Assembly: GCA_013397455.1 (NCBI GenBank)
Contig: VYZB01000533.1
Span: 125,606 to 189,605 of the forward strand
Reading direction: 5' to 3'
DNA from: Crotophaga sulcirostris
Lineage: Eukaryota; Chordata; Aves; Cuculiformes; Crotophagidae
Length of the DNA: 64,000 nucleotides
In this document: piece by piece, positions 27,001 to 42,000 of the stretch
Layout: every line of letters starts with the position of its first letter
How positions within the stretch are numbered: position 1 is the stretch's first letter
Notes under the pieces: generated by a model
Seen by the model: the letters and a program-made list of their open reading frames with translations, nothing else
Databases searched by the model: none
What the model was told of the DNA's origin: nothing
Made by a program: the position numbers and the translations under genes

Positions 27001-30000
27001 AAACCTAATTTCTGGGCCCTAGCAGAGACTAGGAAAATAGTCATGCCTTGAGATAAGCAAGAAGGTATAGGACAGACCACTCTGTAGGCAGGACTTCCCA
27101 GATTAATACAACAGAATTTGTTCTTAGTGAAGAATGGAAGCTTTATTCTCTAGATCTATCAACTGGTGCCTTCCAGAAGCACAGTGTGTGTTTTAAAGGA
27201 AGGAAAGTAAGGGTTGTATACATCTAAACTTCTAGTTGTTGCAGAGACATACCATCACTTCTTTAAGAGTGAACATCAGAGGGCAGGAGAAACTGCTGCC
27301 TGGGTTTATAAATAAATGTAGGACTGACATGAAAGTAAATATTCTTCAGTGCCAGTGCCTGCAATAATGTTCTAAGAAAAATCCACCGCAAAACCACAAA
27401 GAGAACTACTAGGATAGCTAAGCATAGTTGCTGTTACAACTAACTGTGTGTAAAAAAAAAATAAATCCTACACTCAGAAGTCATATACATGTACTTTGAG
27501 TTGCAATTAAAAAGCCGTAACTATTCTCGTCTCTATTCCCCATTCTTATGAACAATAAAGAAAGTGAAAACAAATATTGATCTACCCATTCCTCCACTCC
27601 TATTTCTCCCAGTGTTAAGTAAAATCACCTGTTCTGGAATCAAATTACAAATCCTTCTAGTTCAGTAGAAGACATTTCCCCTACAGTATCTTTAGCTCTC
27701 CATCACTTATAGCTCAAAAATATCCTTCAGGACTAACCTATTATTAATTCTTACAATTTATCATTTGATATCTAAAATATATTCATGGCAATAAAGTTCA
27801 TAAATTAACCATAATTTTTGTGGAAAAAAATCTAGCTCTTTGATGCCTAGTAATTTCCTTTTTGACTTCTACTTTCACAATACTCAGGTTATGACATCAA
27901 GAAATAATATTTTTTTTAACTTTCTCAAAGCTATTCCTCCTTTAAATGACCTTACTCTACCCAATGTCTTCTTTTTCTTGTTTTCCTTCTCAATGCGTGT
28001 ACACACACTGAGAACATATACATATGTGTATGTGTGTGTGTATAAGTTTAAAAAAAAGTTAAATAGCCAAGGAAGGACCAGAATACCGCCTTTATGATGC
28101 CAACAGAGCATGAGTTTACAAAAAATATAGTCACTATTTTTTTCTCTTCACAATTAACAAACATTACACTTTCAAACAATACTGTGCCTGAAACTAATCC
28201 TCTCACTAGCCTCAGCAGCTTTACAATCTCTCCCAGGTAGCAACAACCATTTTAAAGTAAAACACTAAATGCGTAACAATGGTTGTTTCCCACTCCTTTG
28301 TTCCACAGGCATTCCTTTCCATTTGACATGTTATTTAACTGCAGTTGGTGCAAGATTTTTTTTTCATGTAATTCTAAAGAATTTAGTATCCACAGTAAGA
28401 TTTATTACCTCACTGTTCCTCAATCTTTCCAAATGCTTTATTAACGCAATCAATAACACAACCCAATATTTCTGGAGGACTCCACCTGCAGCCACTTTCT
28501 GTTGTGAAAACAATTTCTTTATGAGTAGAAGATCGATCCATTTCCAACGCAAGTGAACCTTAATGGGCAGTTCTGGTAACAAGGTAGAGTAGCAGTGGAT
28601 GACTCCGTATTTCAAAACAGTCATAAGTGTACTTTTACTCCAGTCATCCAAAAAATGACACTCAAAATTAACACACACAGGTTCCCAAAGACCTAGTGGT
28701 GCAGAATATCCTTAACAGTAAGATACAGGAAAATCATGACCAAAGGATTAAGTTTTAACCAGCATAGTTTAACCAAAATCACAGTGTGCGTGGGGAACAG
28801 GAGCAGGAGAAAAAAACCATCAGAAGCCAGCACCAATCGATGTAACTAAGGCAAGTACCAACAGTAACTGCAAATACTTTGATTACTACACACCAAGATG
28901 TTATTATCTTCAGACAAAAGAAAAGTCCTTTTTGTTTCCTCTGTGGTTCCTTTCCATATCTCAGAGGGATGACCTGCTCTGACTTAACCAGACTGATTTC
29001 CTTTATTGATTTCTTTCAGGTCAGTTGCTGCAGCAGACTTAATGTAGCTTTACTTCTTGCTCCAAGCCCACCCAAACCTCAACTACTCCGGGCTAGCTAC
29101 GGAATCCTGACAACCAAGACGCTTGCCAACATGCTGTAAAACAGAAATTTCATTTTACGTTCTTAAATTTGCATTCAGTCATTTACACAACAGGTAGGAT
29201 TACTAATTCCCACAAATGGCCAGTCAGTATAGTTATCACTAAATTAAATACGACAGAAATCATGGCCACCTGTTTAGTGTTTCTTTTTAATAATGATATT
29301 TCATTTTCATCTGGCACAGTAATATATGAATCGTATCTTCAAGGATATTTCAAAATGCTTTGGTAAGTCCTTGAAAACAGCACTGCAATATTTCATGGAC
29401 ATTAAGTTTTGAAGCATCTTTCAGCTTTCTGGAATTCAGTCACATGACTCAAAATACACCATTTTTCAAGTGCCAAGACCAACAAAAACACTGAATCCCA
29501 AGTACTCCCTGCCTGAGGTGTTTTGCTGGGTGAGAAAATCCTGGGGAGAACAGCAGCAGCCAACATACAACATTCGCAGCTATGTCCAATTCACAGCTCT
29601 ACAAACTCAAGGATCAGCACGGTTGTGTGAGAACAGCATTAGAATGTGTTCTCAGCCAATGCTGCAACTTTCTGCATCATCTCCAGGATTTGCTCTAGAA
29701 CAGTCCTGTAAACAATGTGCACCTTGGCATTGTCTGAAGATCTGTGAGCTCAACTGCCCAGTTTTTTCCTTCCCTTTTCCTTTCCTTTTTCCTCCTCTTG
29801 TAAAAGGTCTCAGCTGGTTCCCAGTGTCCTGTGTGTCAATTATTCCGAACAGATTAAAGCAGTGCACTTTCTTGTTTCCCTAAAATCAGTCAGGCATTGT
29901 GAGGGACGATCTTATTTTCTTAGATGGAAATGTACCACAAATGCAGGACTTGACAGCAAGAAAGCATGTGGGGTGGGGGTAGTAGTGAAGTTACTGTCCT

Positions 30001-33000
30001 GAAATGGTGCAGTGTTATTGACCAAAACCAAAACAGCTTCTTTTCCCAAATTACAGCAGAATAGCAAGTGCATCATTAGTGATTCAGGAAGCCAAAAGGC
30101 TGTTTTGTCATGAAATGATCTTTATGCCTCAAGCATTTTCCCTGCCCTAAATGCTTATTTATAATCTTGCTTACAGAAAAATACAAGCTGTACTGAACAA
30201 TAAGTAAGAGCTCTGCCATAACCACTCTGAATCTTAGGGGTTGGCAGCTCTGTCATGTTGCATACAGGCAATCACGTGCCCAGCACTCTCTGGGAAAAAT
30301 ACCATAAACGCTAAGCTAGCTGGAAAATCATATCTGGTATTGATAAAATTGTTAATCAGGTTAAGGACTCTGCAGGATGTTTTATTATGTTACATCTTTT
30401 GATAAAGATTTTTAGAATAAAAATATCCTTTATTTCAACCTACCATACTACCTCTTGACGGGCTGAGGCACAAGAGAGGGAATTTATGAAAAAATTCCAA
30501 GGTGCATGGACAAGTAAGGTGATTTCAAGGTCGGCATGTGAGGTAGGTGAAAATGGCTAGCTGTCAATGCACATGCAAAAACCTACAAGAGCTTGTCTCC
30601 AGTACTACTGCTATTTTCAAGTTGCAGGAAGGGCCAAAGCTTTCAGAAAGGCTCAGCACAACAAAATTAAGAGTTGACTGCATTCTCTACCCATGTATGT
30701 AAAACATTAAAGTGGTTTTCTTTTTAAGTGTTCTAATTGCAAGCCTGGGAAAATCCAGCATTGACTATCACAAGAAAACAAATACATATGTCTTGCCCTC
30801 CTTCTTCTTCAGAACTTGACAGCCGAACTCCAACTAGGTATCATCACAAATATAGAAACTGCGAACAAGCTCTGTGCTGCCATGTTCAAAGTCCTCAGAT
30901 ACTCTTATTATAATTTTTTACAGTAGTCTATAGTCACATGAAACATAGTGCTAAACATAATCCTAGTACTAATTAATTCAAACCCACTATCATAGCTAAA
31001 GTGGCTCTCAGAAAAATTATTCTATTTACTGGTGCTATAGTTTCATCAGTAATTCACTGTTTTTACTCTATTGTAAAGTTGAATCCTGCTTGAACTTGTA
31101 CTATACTTACACAACATCGAAGGCAGTCAATAATTAAACTCCTCATTTGCTGCAAAACATCACTTTTTCAAACCTGCACAGGTTGGTGACCATTTAAGCA
31201 AAAATATAACCATGAAGATGACAATACTTCTCTGAACTGCGTGATTCCAGTCTTGCACAGAGTTCATCTTCACAATGAATGCTTAATTCAGTTTAGGACC
31301 TGGTTTTGGCAAGCCCAATACCATACAATGAAAATCAGGAATTGAACTCATTAATGATTCTGTTCTGCTGCAACACCAGGTTTCATACTTTTGACAAAGC
31401 TTCTGTAAACAGAAACAATTGGCTGTGGTATTAATCTTTAAAAAAATCTTTTTATGTTTCACAATCTAAAACACTAAGGGAGATACAGTTAGAACAGAAA
31501 ATCACGAGGACGAGGGATAGCATATTTTAGAAAGATTAGTTTTTGGTGTACTTTAAAAGATGGTTACACTGAACATACTTCAGGCACAGTTAATAATAAT
31601 AATAATGAGAGATGACTTATAAACATAGAAACAAGGTTTGAGGTAAAACAAGGCATGGCTGCATTTCATTATTTCAAGAGGTACTTAAATGCTACTGCTA
31701 ATTATCTTTACGTCACACCAACAAGTAACTAGCCTGCATTAAGTTAAGAAAAACACAGCAGGCTCAGAGAAGGGGTAAAGAGCAAAACTGTAGATATCGG
31801 ATAGTTTCACTGTGGGCTTGTATTTGACAACTTGTTTGACAATGAGGAAGCTGCCATTCTCAGACCACCCGCTGCACTGTGCTGGCACAGCAGTCTCTGC
31901 AGCTCCATGCATGCTGTGACGCCACGTGATAGTTCAGCTCCCTGGTTCAGACTGTCGCGCACCCAGGTGTGCAGGCATAATGCAGTGCAAGGGCATGAAC
32001 ATTGTTCCTAGGACTACTTCAACTGACTCTGCTTTCAAACCATAAGTACGTACATATAACCGGCACCAGAAAAGAAACCAACTTTTCATTTCCTTCTATG
32101 AAAAGTAATCAGTTTCACCACTTTGAACTAAGTCATCCACACAGACTAATCATTAGCCAAGTATCTTGCAAATATATCTTACTGCAGTATTTTAAAAGAT
32201 TAAGCAGGAAAGTTCAGGACAAAATACTCCCATGTGGATAGCTGAAAACTTCTGAAATTTCCTCGAATTGTTTTAAGTTTTTATCTTTACTTACTTTTGG
32301 AAGGTCTGAAAGTTGGCTACTTCTTATGACTTTTATTCCATACAGTGTTAAAATATAGACTGAGCTAGCAATATTAATGCTATTACTACAGAGAAAAAGC
32401 ACTGCTCCTAGGCAGATGGGGTACAATACTTCCATTTGTTAATAAAGTTAGTTTCTTTTATACCTCTTTAAAAAAGAGAAGTGTAAGAAAACAAAACAAA
32501 AACCAAACCCAGGAACAGCACTGAATGAAAGCAGGAATATTTTCACATCCACAGCCATACTCTGTACAGTAATTGCTGTCCAATAGCAGCATTGCTCTCA
32601 CTAACCTCATGTACATCAGGACATTTTAACAACATTACTCTTGAGTAGCAATGCCAATACATTTCCCTAGGAGTTGAAAACATACTCTATAGTCAGACCT
32701 CCCCCAAATTCCCGTTATGCTTTGTACTTCTGTTTTAACAACAATCTTTTTAAATCACCCATGACACAAAAGGAAAGAAGCACATTAATACTTTAAGATT
32801 TAGTAAAGTTATAGCTTAATAAAAATATCACATTATTTCTATTGATATTTCCTGATACATATTACAATTTAGTTCAGCTAATGTACAAATATTTTTTTTT
32901 AATCCTATGAAATTATCTAGTAGATGAACAAAAACAGACACGTTTTTTGCATACCATTAGTTTCTGCAAATTTCTGAATATCAGCCAGAGTTTTTAATTC

Positions 33001-36000
33001 TTGCCTTGGGCAAGCTGATACACACAAAGCAAGAGACTTAATCTTCTGATGTACTAGATCAATATTGCATGGATCCAAGAAGAACACATATCTAGGGAAG
33101 AAAAAAAAGATAAATTACTTCAGTGTAATTGTTAATAAAAATGGAATTAAATTTCAAGTCAAAGGATTCATCCAAGACCTACTTTCAGTATGTCCAAACC
33201 CACATGAAATCTGACATTTATCACCACTGTGTGGGTCAAAAGAACTCATGTACTCAACATATGCACCACAAATATATATGTATTTATATACTTTGGGATC
33301 ACACAGAAACGATGTTTAACTCTGTCAGATTCAAGTCCATTCAAATGGCACTGTTCATAAAACCAGCAGCACTTCTACCATGCCTCTTCACAGGTATAGG
33401 TCTAAAAATTCAAAAAGTTGCACTCCAACCTTAAACTTGAGTTCAAGATTTCCGATGTTTTCTAAAAAGACCCAACAAACCAAAGTAAGCTCATACTTAC
33501 ACTGCAAAAAAAGACAAAGTCCGTAACTATTTTAATGAATACACATAATAGCAGTAATTGAGAACAGTTTTTTGGTTTAAACTGGCTTTACATACCACTG
33601 GTCTATATGACTGAGCAGATTACTTTAGTATTTATTTTTAAATAAGAAATGCTCAAATATTTCAAGTAAAAGTATCTAATGTTCAAGTGCAGTATTTTAA
33701 AGAGATTCTATCTGGTAACTTACCATGATGAGTCACTGTCATTTAAAATGGCAGTGCATTAAGTTATTATAGTTTCATAGCTAATATCTTCTGCTGGCTA
33801 CACACTTTTCATCACACATGCTAAACCTATTGTATTGGCCTTTCATGGTACAATACAGATGGAGAACATTTTTCTATTCTGATGTTGAACAAGTCTTTCA
33901 AATTACGACAGTTCTGGTGATATGGGATCATAGAATGGTTTGGATTGTTTCAACACCCCTGCCATAGGCAGAGATACCTCCCACCTGACCATGCTGCTCA
34001 AGGCCCCATCCAACCTAGCCTTGGACACATCCAGGGAGGGGGCACCCACAGCTTCCCTGGGCAACCTGTGCCAGGGCCTCACCACTCTCATTTTTTTCTT
34101 CCTAATGTCTCATCTAAATCTTCCCCCCTTCCAATTTAAAGCCATTCCCCCTCATCCTATCACTACTTGCCTTTACGAAAAGTCCCTCCCCAGCTTTCCT
34201 GTAGCCCCTTCAGGTACTGGAAGGTTGCTATAAGGTCTCCCCAGAGCCTACTCTTCTCTAGGCTGAACAACCCCAACTGTCTCAGCCTGTTGTCACAGCA
34301 GAGGTGCTCTTAAACACCACCAAACTGCCCTATAAAACACAATTTCTACTTTGCAGTGTTCACAAGGGGAAGTCATTCTGTAAGCAATAAAAATCCCCTC
34401 TGCTCCTACAAAGCACTTCGACCCTGGCTGAACACTTTCAGTCTATGGGCCAACTGCTGTCTATGTTTCGCCCATGGAAAGACCAAGCTATTTATCCAGT
34501 CTCAGTGTACAAGAATTATTACTACTTAGTAGTCTTACTTCCTGAAAGTCCATCAAAACCCATGTCACCTGCATCAACTAATGTGGTATGAACGGTATGT
34601 GGCAATAGACTACTTTCACTCTTAAAATATTCTCTTTCTTCTTCCACACCTCTATGAACATTATCCAGTACTATTTCCAGTTTTTTGCTTAATACGTACT
34701 ACACCTCAGATCATTGAAGTCTAAGAAGCAAGAGCGAACATGAAAACTTCTGTCCCGCAGACACAGCCAAAGTAACTGCATGTGAGCAATAAGCCACTAA
34801 TTCCAATGTTTTCCTTTATTTCAAATAAAATACTCTTGAGTTGATACCAAAACATACAATATTTGTGTTAACTGGACACTCCTCTTATAGCTTCCTCTTC
34901 ATGAGGGGAAGTTCATGCAGTCACTATTCCATACTGTAAGGGTAAGGGGAAGGAGAGAGTCAGCTCCTTGGAAGTTTATCTAGTCGAAGGAGTCACAAAG
35001 AACAACCTACAGGGTCAACCCTGACTGACATGTGGTAAGTAACAAAGCTAGTCAGTCATTCTAATTGGTTAGGGTACGTGGAGTGTGAGCATTGTTAGCT
35101 TTCAGTAAGATTATTGGGATAAGCACCTTGCCAAGCTGTCATAAGGAAACGCAGGAAGAACTGAGGCATAACATGTGACCAATTCGTGTTAAAGAAAACA
35201 ATAGCCAGAAACAAACTCAGTCAATCACAGTAATTGATGGGTTATCAAGAAACAGCAGACCAACTTGGACTTTGCAAATGATAATGATGCAAACCTGAAG
35301 TTGCAAGATGCAGGAGTCGTCAGTGAGACTATGCCAGCTGCCAAAGGGAAGTGCACAGGACAGGATTTGCAAAGAAACAGAGGGTGAGCAACAGACCAAA
35401 AAGGGTGTAAAACAGACTGGTTGTGTTTACTTTGTTCTGACCAAATCTGGCACCTGATCACTGCAGTCTGTCCTATCCTTTTACTAAATCCTTCCTTAAC
35501 TCCCTCACTCTGCATAATCCCAGTCTCTATCCCATGTGCATGGATGCTGCAAATGCTGCAAGGACTGAGTGCCAGCTACTGGAGGGACCAACATGATGGA
35601 TTTGGTCCCAGCAACTGGAGTTAGACCAGGGTTTTGTGTGCCCCAGACCTATGGTCTCAGCTACCAAAGAGAATGGAGTCTCAGTGCCAGTGACTGGGGC
35701 AGGGCGCGGTCTTGGCCACCAGCCCCTAGGGTTGGAACAATGTGTGTCCCAAAAAAAACCAGCTATGGAGGTGACGGGCTCAACTCCAGTGGCTAGAGGA
35801 GGACTGCGCGTCACAGCTCACACGCTGCTGGCTGTTGACCATATGTACCTTCCTCGAAGTGTGTGTGTGCATGTGTAACTCACCAGCAAACTCCAGGCTG
35901 CACCAGCAGGAGGCTCTGGGTCCAGGCAGAACTATCACATGGGCAGGGGCTTTGTGCTGCTGTTTAGGGGAACCTCTAAGTGTTGGGTGTCTTTGGGATA

Positions 36001-39000
36001 AGTGTTGGAGCGTTTACTACAGGCGCCAAGCTAGTCCAGCTGCCAAGCAGGGGGGACCCACTGGGCAGGTAAGGGGTTCTGGGTCTCGATGGGCAGAGGG
36101 GCTGTGCTGGTATTTGTGGCATCCATAAAAGTGCATGTACTTGTGAGCCTGGAGAGTGTCATTCATGTGCCTACACTAACGACCTTCTGTCTCTGCCAGC
36201 CCTTGAGGAGTTCGAGATGTGGCCATTTGTGTTGGCATTTATGTGAGTCCCACAGTGTGGGTGCTGTTGAAGGCAGTGCCCCAGGTGTGTCTGTCCATTC
36301 ATACCCCTCAGCCCGGGTAGAGATCCCGGTTCCCGGAGTGCACCGGGATGGGCTCCAGTTGCCAGACAGGAGTTTCCTCTGAACGTTCCTTAACACATAT
36401 TACCTAACAAAACCAAGTCAGGAATGTCAGCACTAACAAGCTAGAATTCAGCCCACTTCTACAGTGACTTAAAGTGAAGGACCAAACTATAATTTTAATA
36501 GCAAGAAGAAATTAGAATATTTTGTAAAATAAACACTACAATTTTAGCTTAGGCCTGGAAATTTAGAAATACAATGCAACTATAATGCCACATGGACTTT
36601 TGACAGAAGTGTGCTGTGTTGGCATACCCTTAGACACATTTAATTCAAACATCACATTGTATGGTTCAGAGACATTTCCAACAGCAACAAGGCAGCTGCT
36701 AAGAAAACTCCAAGATATCAAAACTGTGGCTTCAATCCATAGCCTAGGAAGACAGAAGTAATTTTTAGTTTTCATTTCTAGCAGCTAAAACAAGAAACGT
36801 AATGCTAGGCACCAGCATTACAGACCAAAATGTATTTTGTTTTTTGTTTTTAGGGTTTACTTATTCAAAGTAAATGATTTTACTGCAGAAAATTCCATAC
36901 CATGTCACCACAGAACAAGTTTTGTTCTCACTAGAAGAATGTACTTACATGCTCTGTGCTGCAATTTCAGTTATTTAGAATCAACAATAGACTAATTTGT
37001 TAATAAGAAAGTAACTTAGATCAACAACGCAAAGACTGAAGTAAACAAAGTAATCACATTGTTAGAGATGTTTCAACACTGCAAATGAAAATTTGTTTGC
37101 TATAGGAAATTCAGTGTATTTGATTTACAATCTAGAAAGCATCTTTATGCATCTTTATGAAGTCACAGCCCCCCAGAGAAGGATCTGGAGGTGCTGGTGG
37201 ACGAAAGGCTGGACACGAGCTGGCAATGTGCGCTTGCAGCCCAGAAAGCCAACTGTGTTCTAGGTTGCATCAAAAGAAGTGGGACCAGCAGGTCAAGAGT
37301 TTCTGCCTCTCTACTCTGTTCTGATGGGACCCCACCTGGGGTACCGTGTCAAGCCCTGGAGCTTTCAGCACAGCAAAGACACAGACCCGCTGGGGCAGGT
37401 CCACAGGAGGGCCACAAAAATGATCATAGGGGACGGAACATCTCTGCTATGCAGGCAGATTGAGAAAGCTGGGGTTGTTCAGCCTGAAGAAGAGAAGGTT
37501 CCAGGGGGATCTTACTGTGGTCTTTCAGTACTTAAAGAAGGTTCAGAAAAGAGATGCAGAGAGGCTATTTATGAGTGCCTGTAGTGATAGGACAAAGAGT
37601 AACAGTTTTACACTGAAAGAGGGTAGATTCAGATTAGATATGACAAAGAATTTCTTTACTATGAGGGTGGTGAGGCACTGCAACAGGCTGCCCAGACAAG
37701 TTGCAGATGCCCCATCCCTGGAAGTGCTCAAGGCTAGGTTAGATGAGGCTTTAAGCAACCTGATCTAGGTCACTGCCCATTGCAGAGGAGCTGGACTAGA
37801 TGAACTTGAAAGGTGCCTTTGAATCCAAAACATTCTATGGTTCCATGATCCTTTGATCTTCACAATACACTTTTCTGAAAATTATTTTTTTTTAAAAGAA
37901 CTTCTGGAATATGGCACAGTAAAAGATCTACTTGAACAGAAATAACTGCATGCAATTTTTAATATGTTTATCTCCTGTCATAATAAGAAAATAGAAATTT
38001 TAAGCTCATTTTTAATTTTAAAGTGATTCCTATACATAAAGGAAAATAAGGAAGGAGTTTATTTCAAAAACTATGGTGTCTGAATGTAAAGGTAAGTTGT
38101 CCATACTGAGGCATGTAATTAAAAATAAACTTCCGTACAACTTTTCAAAATACATCATAACATTTTTTTTTACAAATCTACAGGATAATCTTCCTTATGC
38201 TTTACTCACATTTTGAGCTTTTATTGCAATGTGTTTCTTTTTTTCTCTTCTGAAAGAGAAATCCAGATTGCTACGCAAGTAATTAAAAATATTATATAAT
38301 TTCAAAATTACCAGAGGTTAAAGAAAAAAAGGCATTGACAGTTTTGGTTTCTGACTGGTAGCTTTCTAACAAGTGTCCTACTATCTATTCACTGTATTTC
38401 ATGAGAAATACAGTAGTCTCCTCTTCTCTTGCAAAAACCAGAAGACAAAGCTTTATAATTTTGTACACAACACCTTGATTCTGGGAGTACTGTGGAAAAT
38501 CACATGAACAAGCCTACCCTAACTTCAGGTATTTTGTGCCCTCTCACACCTGTCAGACAACTGATTTTCCGTCAGCCCTCTAGGCACCTCTGTATAGCCA
38601 AATGAATACTTTACAGAACAACTGCTCACTGTGATCTACTAGCAACTGACCACAATAATAAAGAAGTGAATTAAGCAATCACACCCACTCTCAACAAATT
38701 ATAGGCAGGGCATATACAGTTTCACTCAACCAAATTCTCAGTATGTGTGATGCAAACACTTTCTAGGTTCTCCCACCACCTAAACACCAAGCATTTTCCT
38801 GAGTCAAAGGCATTTATCAAGGCAGAATGCCACCCTAACTCTTCCCTATAGCAGCACATGCATATCTTCTCATACTTGAGTGAAAGAGCAGAAACTACAG
38901 TTCTCTCCAAGAAGCAAAATACTGGTGATAAAAACAGACTGAACTAATATTTCAGGGATTTACATTTGGTCGTCATGGTCATCATTTATTTGCAAATAAA

Positions 39001-42000
39001 AGGTCATTTTTTTAACACCCTTATAACTGTGTGAACTTGAAAAGCAAGGAGCTTATTTGAAGTAGATAGGATTAATGAGAATTCAGCACTAGGGCTAGAC
39101 TATAATCCCACATCTGACTGTAGAGCACAGTCTATTGAATCTGTATTGCGTTTTCTTTGCAAAAATAAAAGGAAGTCCCATTCACTCTTTGTTGACAAGA
39201 CCAGGCTGTAAAATGCTCTTTCCCAACATTTCATCTCAGTGGCTTCATCTTATTTGACGCACAAGAATCAAATCACTTCTGTGAGGACTCTGCTTTTCTC
39301 CCTTACCACCCAGATTTCCATACCCACACAGACCGTATACATTTGACTTCCTCATTACAGTGCCTATGGGTTGATGTTAGTCACAAGGAAGAAAAAGTTG
39401 GTTTTACTGATGATTTAGCTTTTTCTGCCTCGGACTGGGAAATGAAGAAAGAATTACCCTGCAAGCAGAATGAAATGCAAATAACTTTATGTTTCCAAAA
39501 CGACTTTTGTAGATCTTAAAGACCTTTCTTTTTCTACACAAACTGAAATGTACAGGCGGGAACATGAGTTTGTTTTTATAGTCTATCTGAAAAGTACTCC
39601 CATAAAATAGCATGAAATACTCCCATGAACTGCACCTTAGACACTACAGGATCTCCATTTGCTAGAGACAGATGCAGAGCAGATAGTTTCTTCAGAAAAC
39701 TTGCCAAGTGAATTTAAAAGCCATCGTATGTGAGAGTGGGAAGGATAACCAATACTTATATAAGAACTGGCCTCTTCCAAAGCCGGGTACCCTGGATGGT
39801 ACCAGGTACTTCACTGTGAACAGTTATAAAATAATCTGCTTTGGTAGAGGATTTTCTCTCACTCTCAACCTAACAGAGGTGATGATATCTCATATAAGTG
39901 GAATTGTTCGTTTGCTTTCGTCATTCTTCAAGCCACAATACCTTATTAAGACTTGGACAAGCAAACGGCTCGGTCTATTAACTGTGTTAAAAATAGCCTC
40001 TATTTTTATTTGCTGTCTCTTGATCTTGCCTTTATAACATGAAATCACTTAGCACTGGCAGATGTATCTCGTCCTGACTTCTGTCACATGTAGGAAGTTT
40101 ACACTACTGTTACATCTCAGTAAGGTGTCTTATTTTCTCCACCTTCACATAAACTCAGACACCAGTTATTTCTAAAGGTAAGTTTAAAACTATAATTTTT
40201 AAGTTTGTATTTTCTCTCACAAAACACGAATGACAATTTCTTACCTAATACATCTGATCTTAGAAAATGCTAAAATATTTATTTAAAAAAATAAGAAAAT
40301 TATGCTGCCTAAGTTTTAAGCCCTTCAATCATCCTGGAAGCTGTGATTAGATCAAGAAATTATTATTTTGGCAGGAAAAAAAAACTGTAAAAAAGTTTCA
40401 GGCTATTTTATTAATTCATGTTCTTCTGGTAACACATCAGTTCCCTAGTCATATTAAAATCTTAAATCAGATATTTAGAAATCTTTAGTAGAGAAACTCA
40501 AAATAAGCAGATCTCAGGAAAGTATCTTTCCAAAACAATTCATGCAAATTGTGGATCTTCTGTTACCCTGAAAGTATAGTGTGAAGTAGAAGGTTATCAC
40601 ACTTAGAAATTAAAGACTTCATAGTTGTTTGAAGCAAGCAACAGTGAAAGAAGGATCTTTTTGTCAGTTAGTACCACTGTTCTAAGATTAGATTGGATAA
40701 TTTACTTTCTAAAGTCACCCAAATTGTATAGATGCACTCCAAACACAGACGTTCACAGGTTTTCAGCCCATCAGTCCAGAATTCTTGTTACTTAGCTCCA
40801 GTACTGCTACTGCAGGATGATGTTTTTCTATATGATGGACAGGAAATAACTGTGCTGTTTCTGACCTGTATGTATGTGTTTTAACATGACACTGCACAAT
40901 ATGAGCTGTGTGCTGCTTAGAAGTTTTGTGTTTCCTCCACAAGCCACTTTATATATATTCTGCTTACAATTCAAATTTTAAAGTTGAATTTTAATGTGTT
41001 GGATATATTCCATCACAGTATCACAGTATCACCAGGTTGGAAGGGACCTCTGAGGTCATCGAGTCCAACCTATAAGCCAACACTAACACCATCCCATCAC
41101 CTAAACCATGGCACTGAGTACCTCATCCAGTCTTCCCTTACACACATCCAGGGTCGGTGACTCCACCACCTCCCTGGGCAGCGCATTCCAGTGGCCAATC
41201 ACCCTTTCAGTGAAGAACTTCTTCCGAACATCAAGTCTAAACCTCCCCTGACGAAGCTTAAGTCCGTGCCCTCTAGTTCTGCCACTGGTCACCTGAGAGA
41301 AGAGACCAACGCCCGCTTGACTACAACCTCCTTTTAGGTAGCTGTAGAGAGCAATAAGGTCTCCCCTGAGCCTCCTCTTCTCCAGACTAAACAGCCCCAG
41401 CTCCCTCAGTCGCTCCTCGTAGGGCTTGTGCTCCAGCCCCTTCACCATCTTTGTTGCCCTCCTCTGGACACACTCCAGTATCCTGACATCTTTCCCAAAC
41501 TGAGCGGCCCAGAACTGTACGCAGTGTTCAAGGTGAGGCCTGACCAGTGCCGAGTAGAGGGGGATGATAACTTCTCTGGTCCTGCTCGCCACACTATTCC
41601 TGATGCAGGCCAGGATGCCATTGGCCTTCTTGGCCACCTGGGCACACTGCTGGCTCATGTTGAGCTTCCTGTCAACCAGCACTCCCAGGTCCCTTTCTGC
41701 CTGACTACTCTCCAACCACTCTGTCCCTAGTCTATAGCTATGCATGGGATTGTTGTGTCCAAAATGGAGTACCCGACATTTGGACTTATTGAACCTCATC
41801 CCATTAGAATCGGCCCATCTCTCCAGTCTGTCCAGGTCCCTCTCTAGGGCCATCCTACCTTCTAACAGATCAACCCTACCTCCCAGCTTGGTATCATCTG
41901 CAAATTTGCTAATGATGGACTCAATCCTCTCATCCAGATCATCAATAAATATGTTAAACAGGACCGGGCCCAACACTGATCCCTGAGGGACACCACTGGT

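Larger units (their letters stand above)
21073..32954 (-). other. SLC44A1: SLC44A1 intron 4 (11.9 kb)
   Basis: Contains CR1 fragments C and D and two microsatellites. The stretches 21073-22611 and 25841-32954 hold nothing else I can name; a GC-richer patch at 31860-31985 is unassigned. Confidence 0.92.

Noticed and set aside
31860..31985. A GC-richer patch that might be a tRNA or small RNA gene
   Set aside because: I could not fold a cloverleaf or find tRNA box A/B motifs there by eye.
35527..36396. Overlapping 75-97 codon frames on both strands
   Set aside because: They lie in the GC-rich half of the probable solo LTR and show no gag, pol, env or host protein features.
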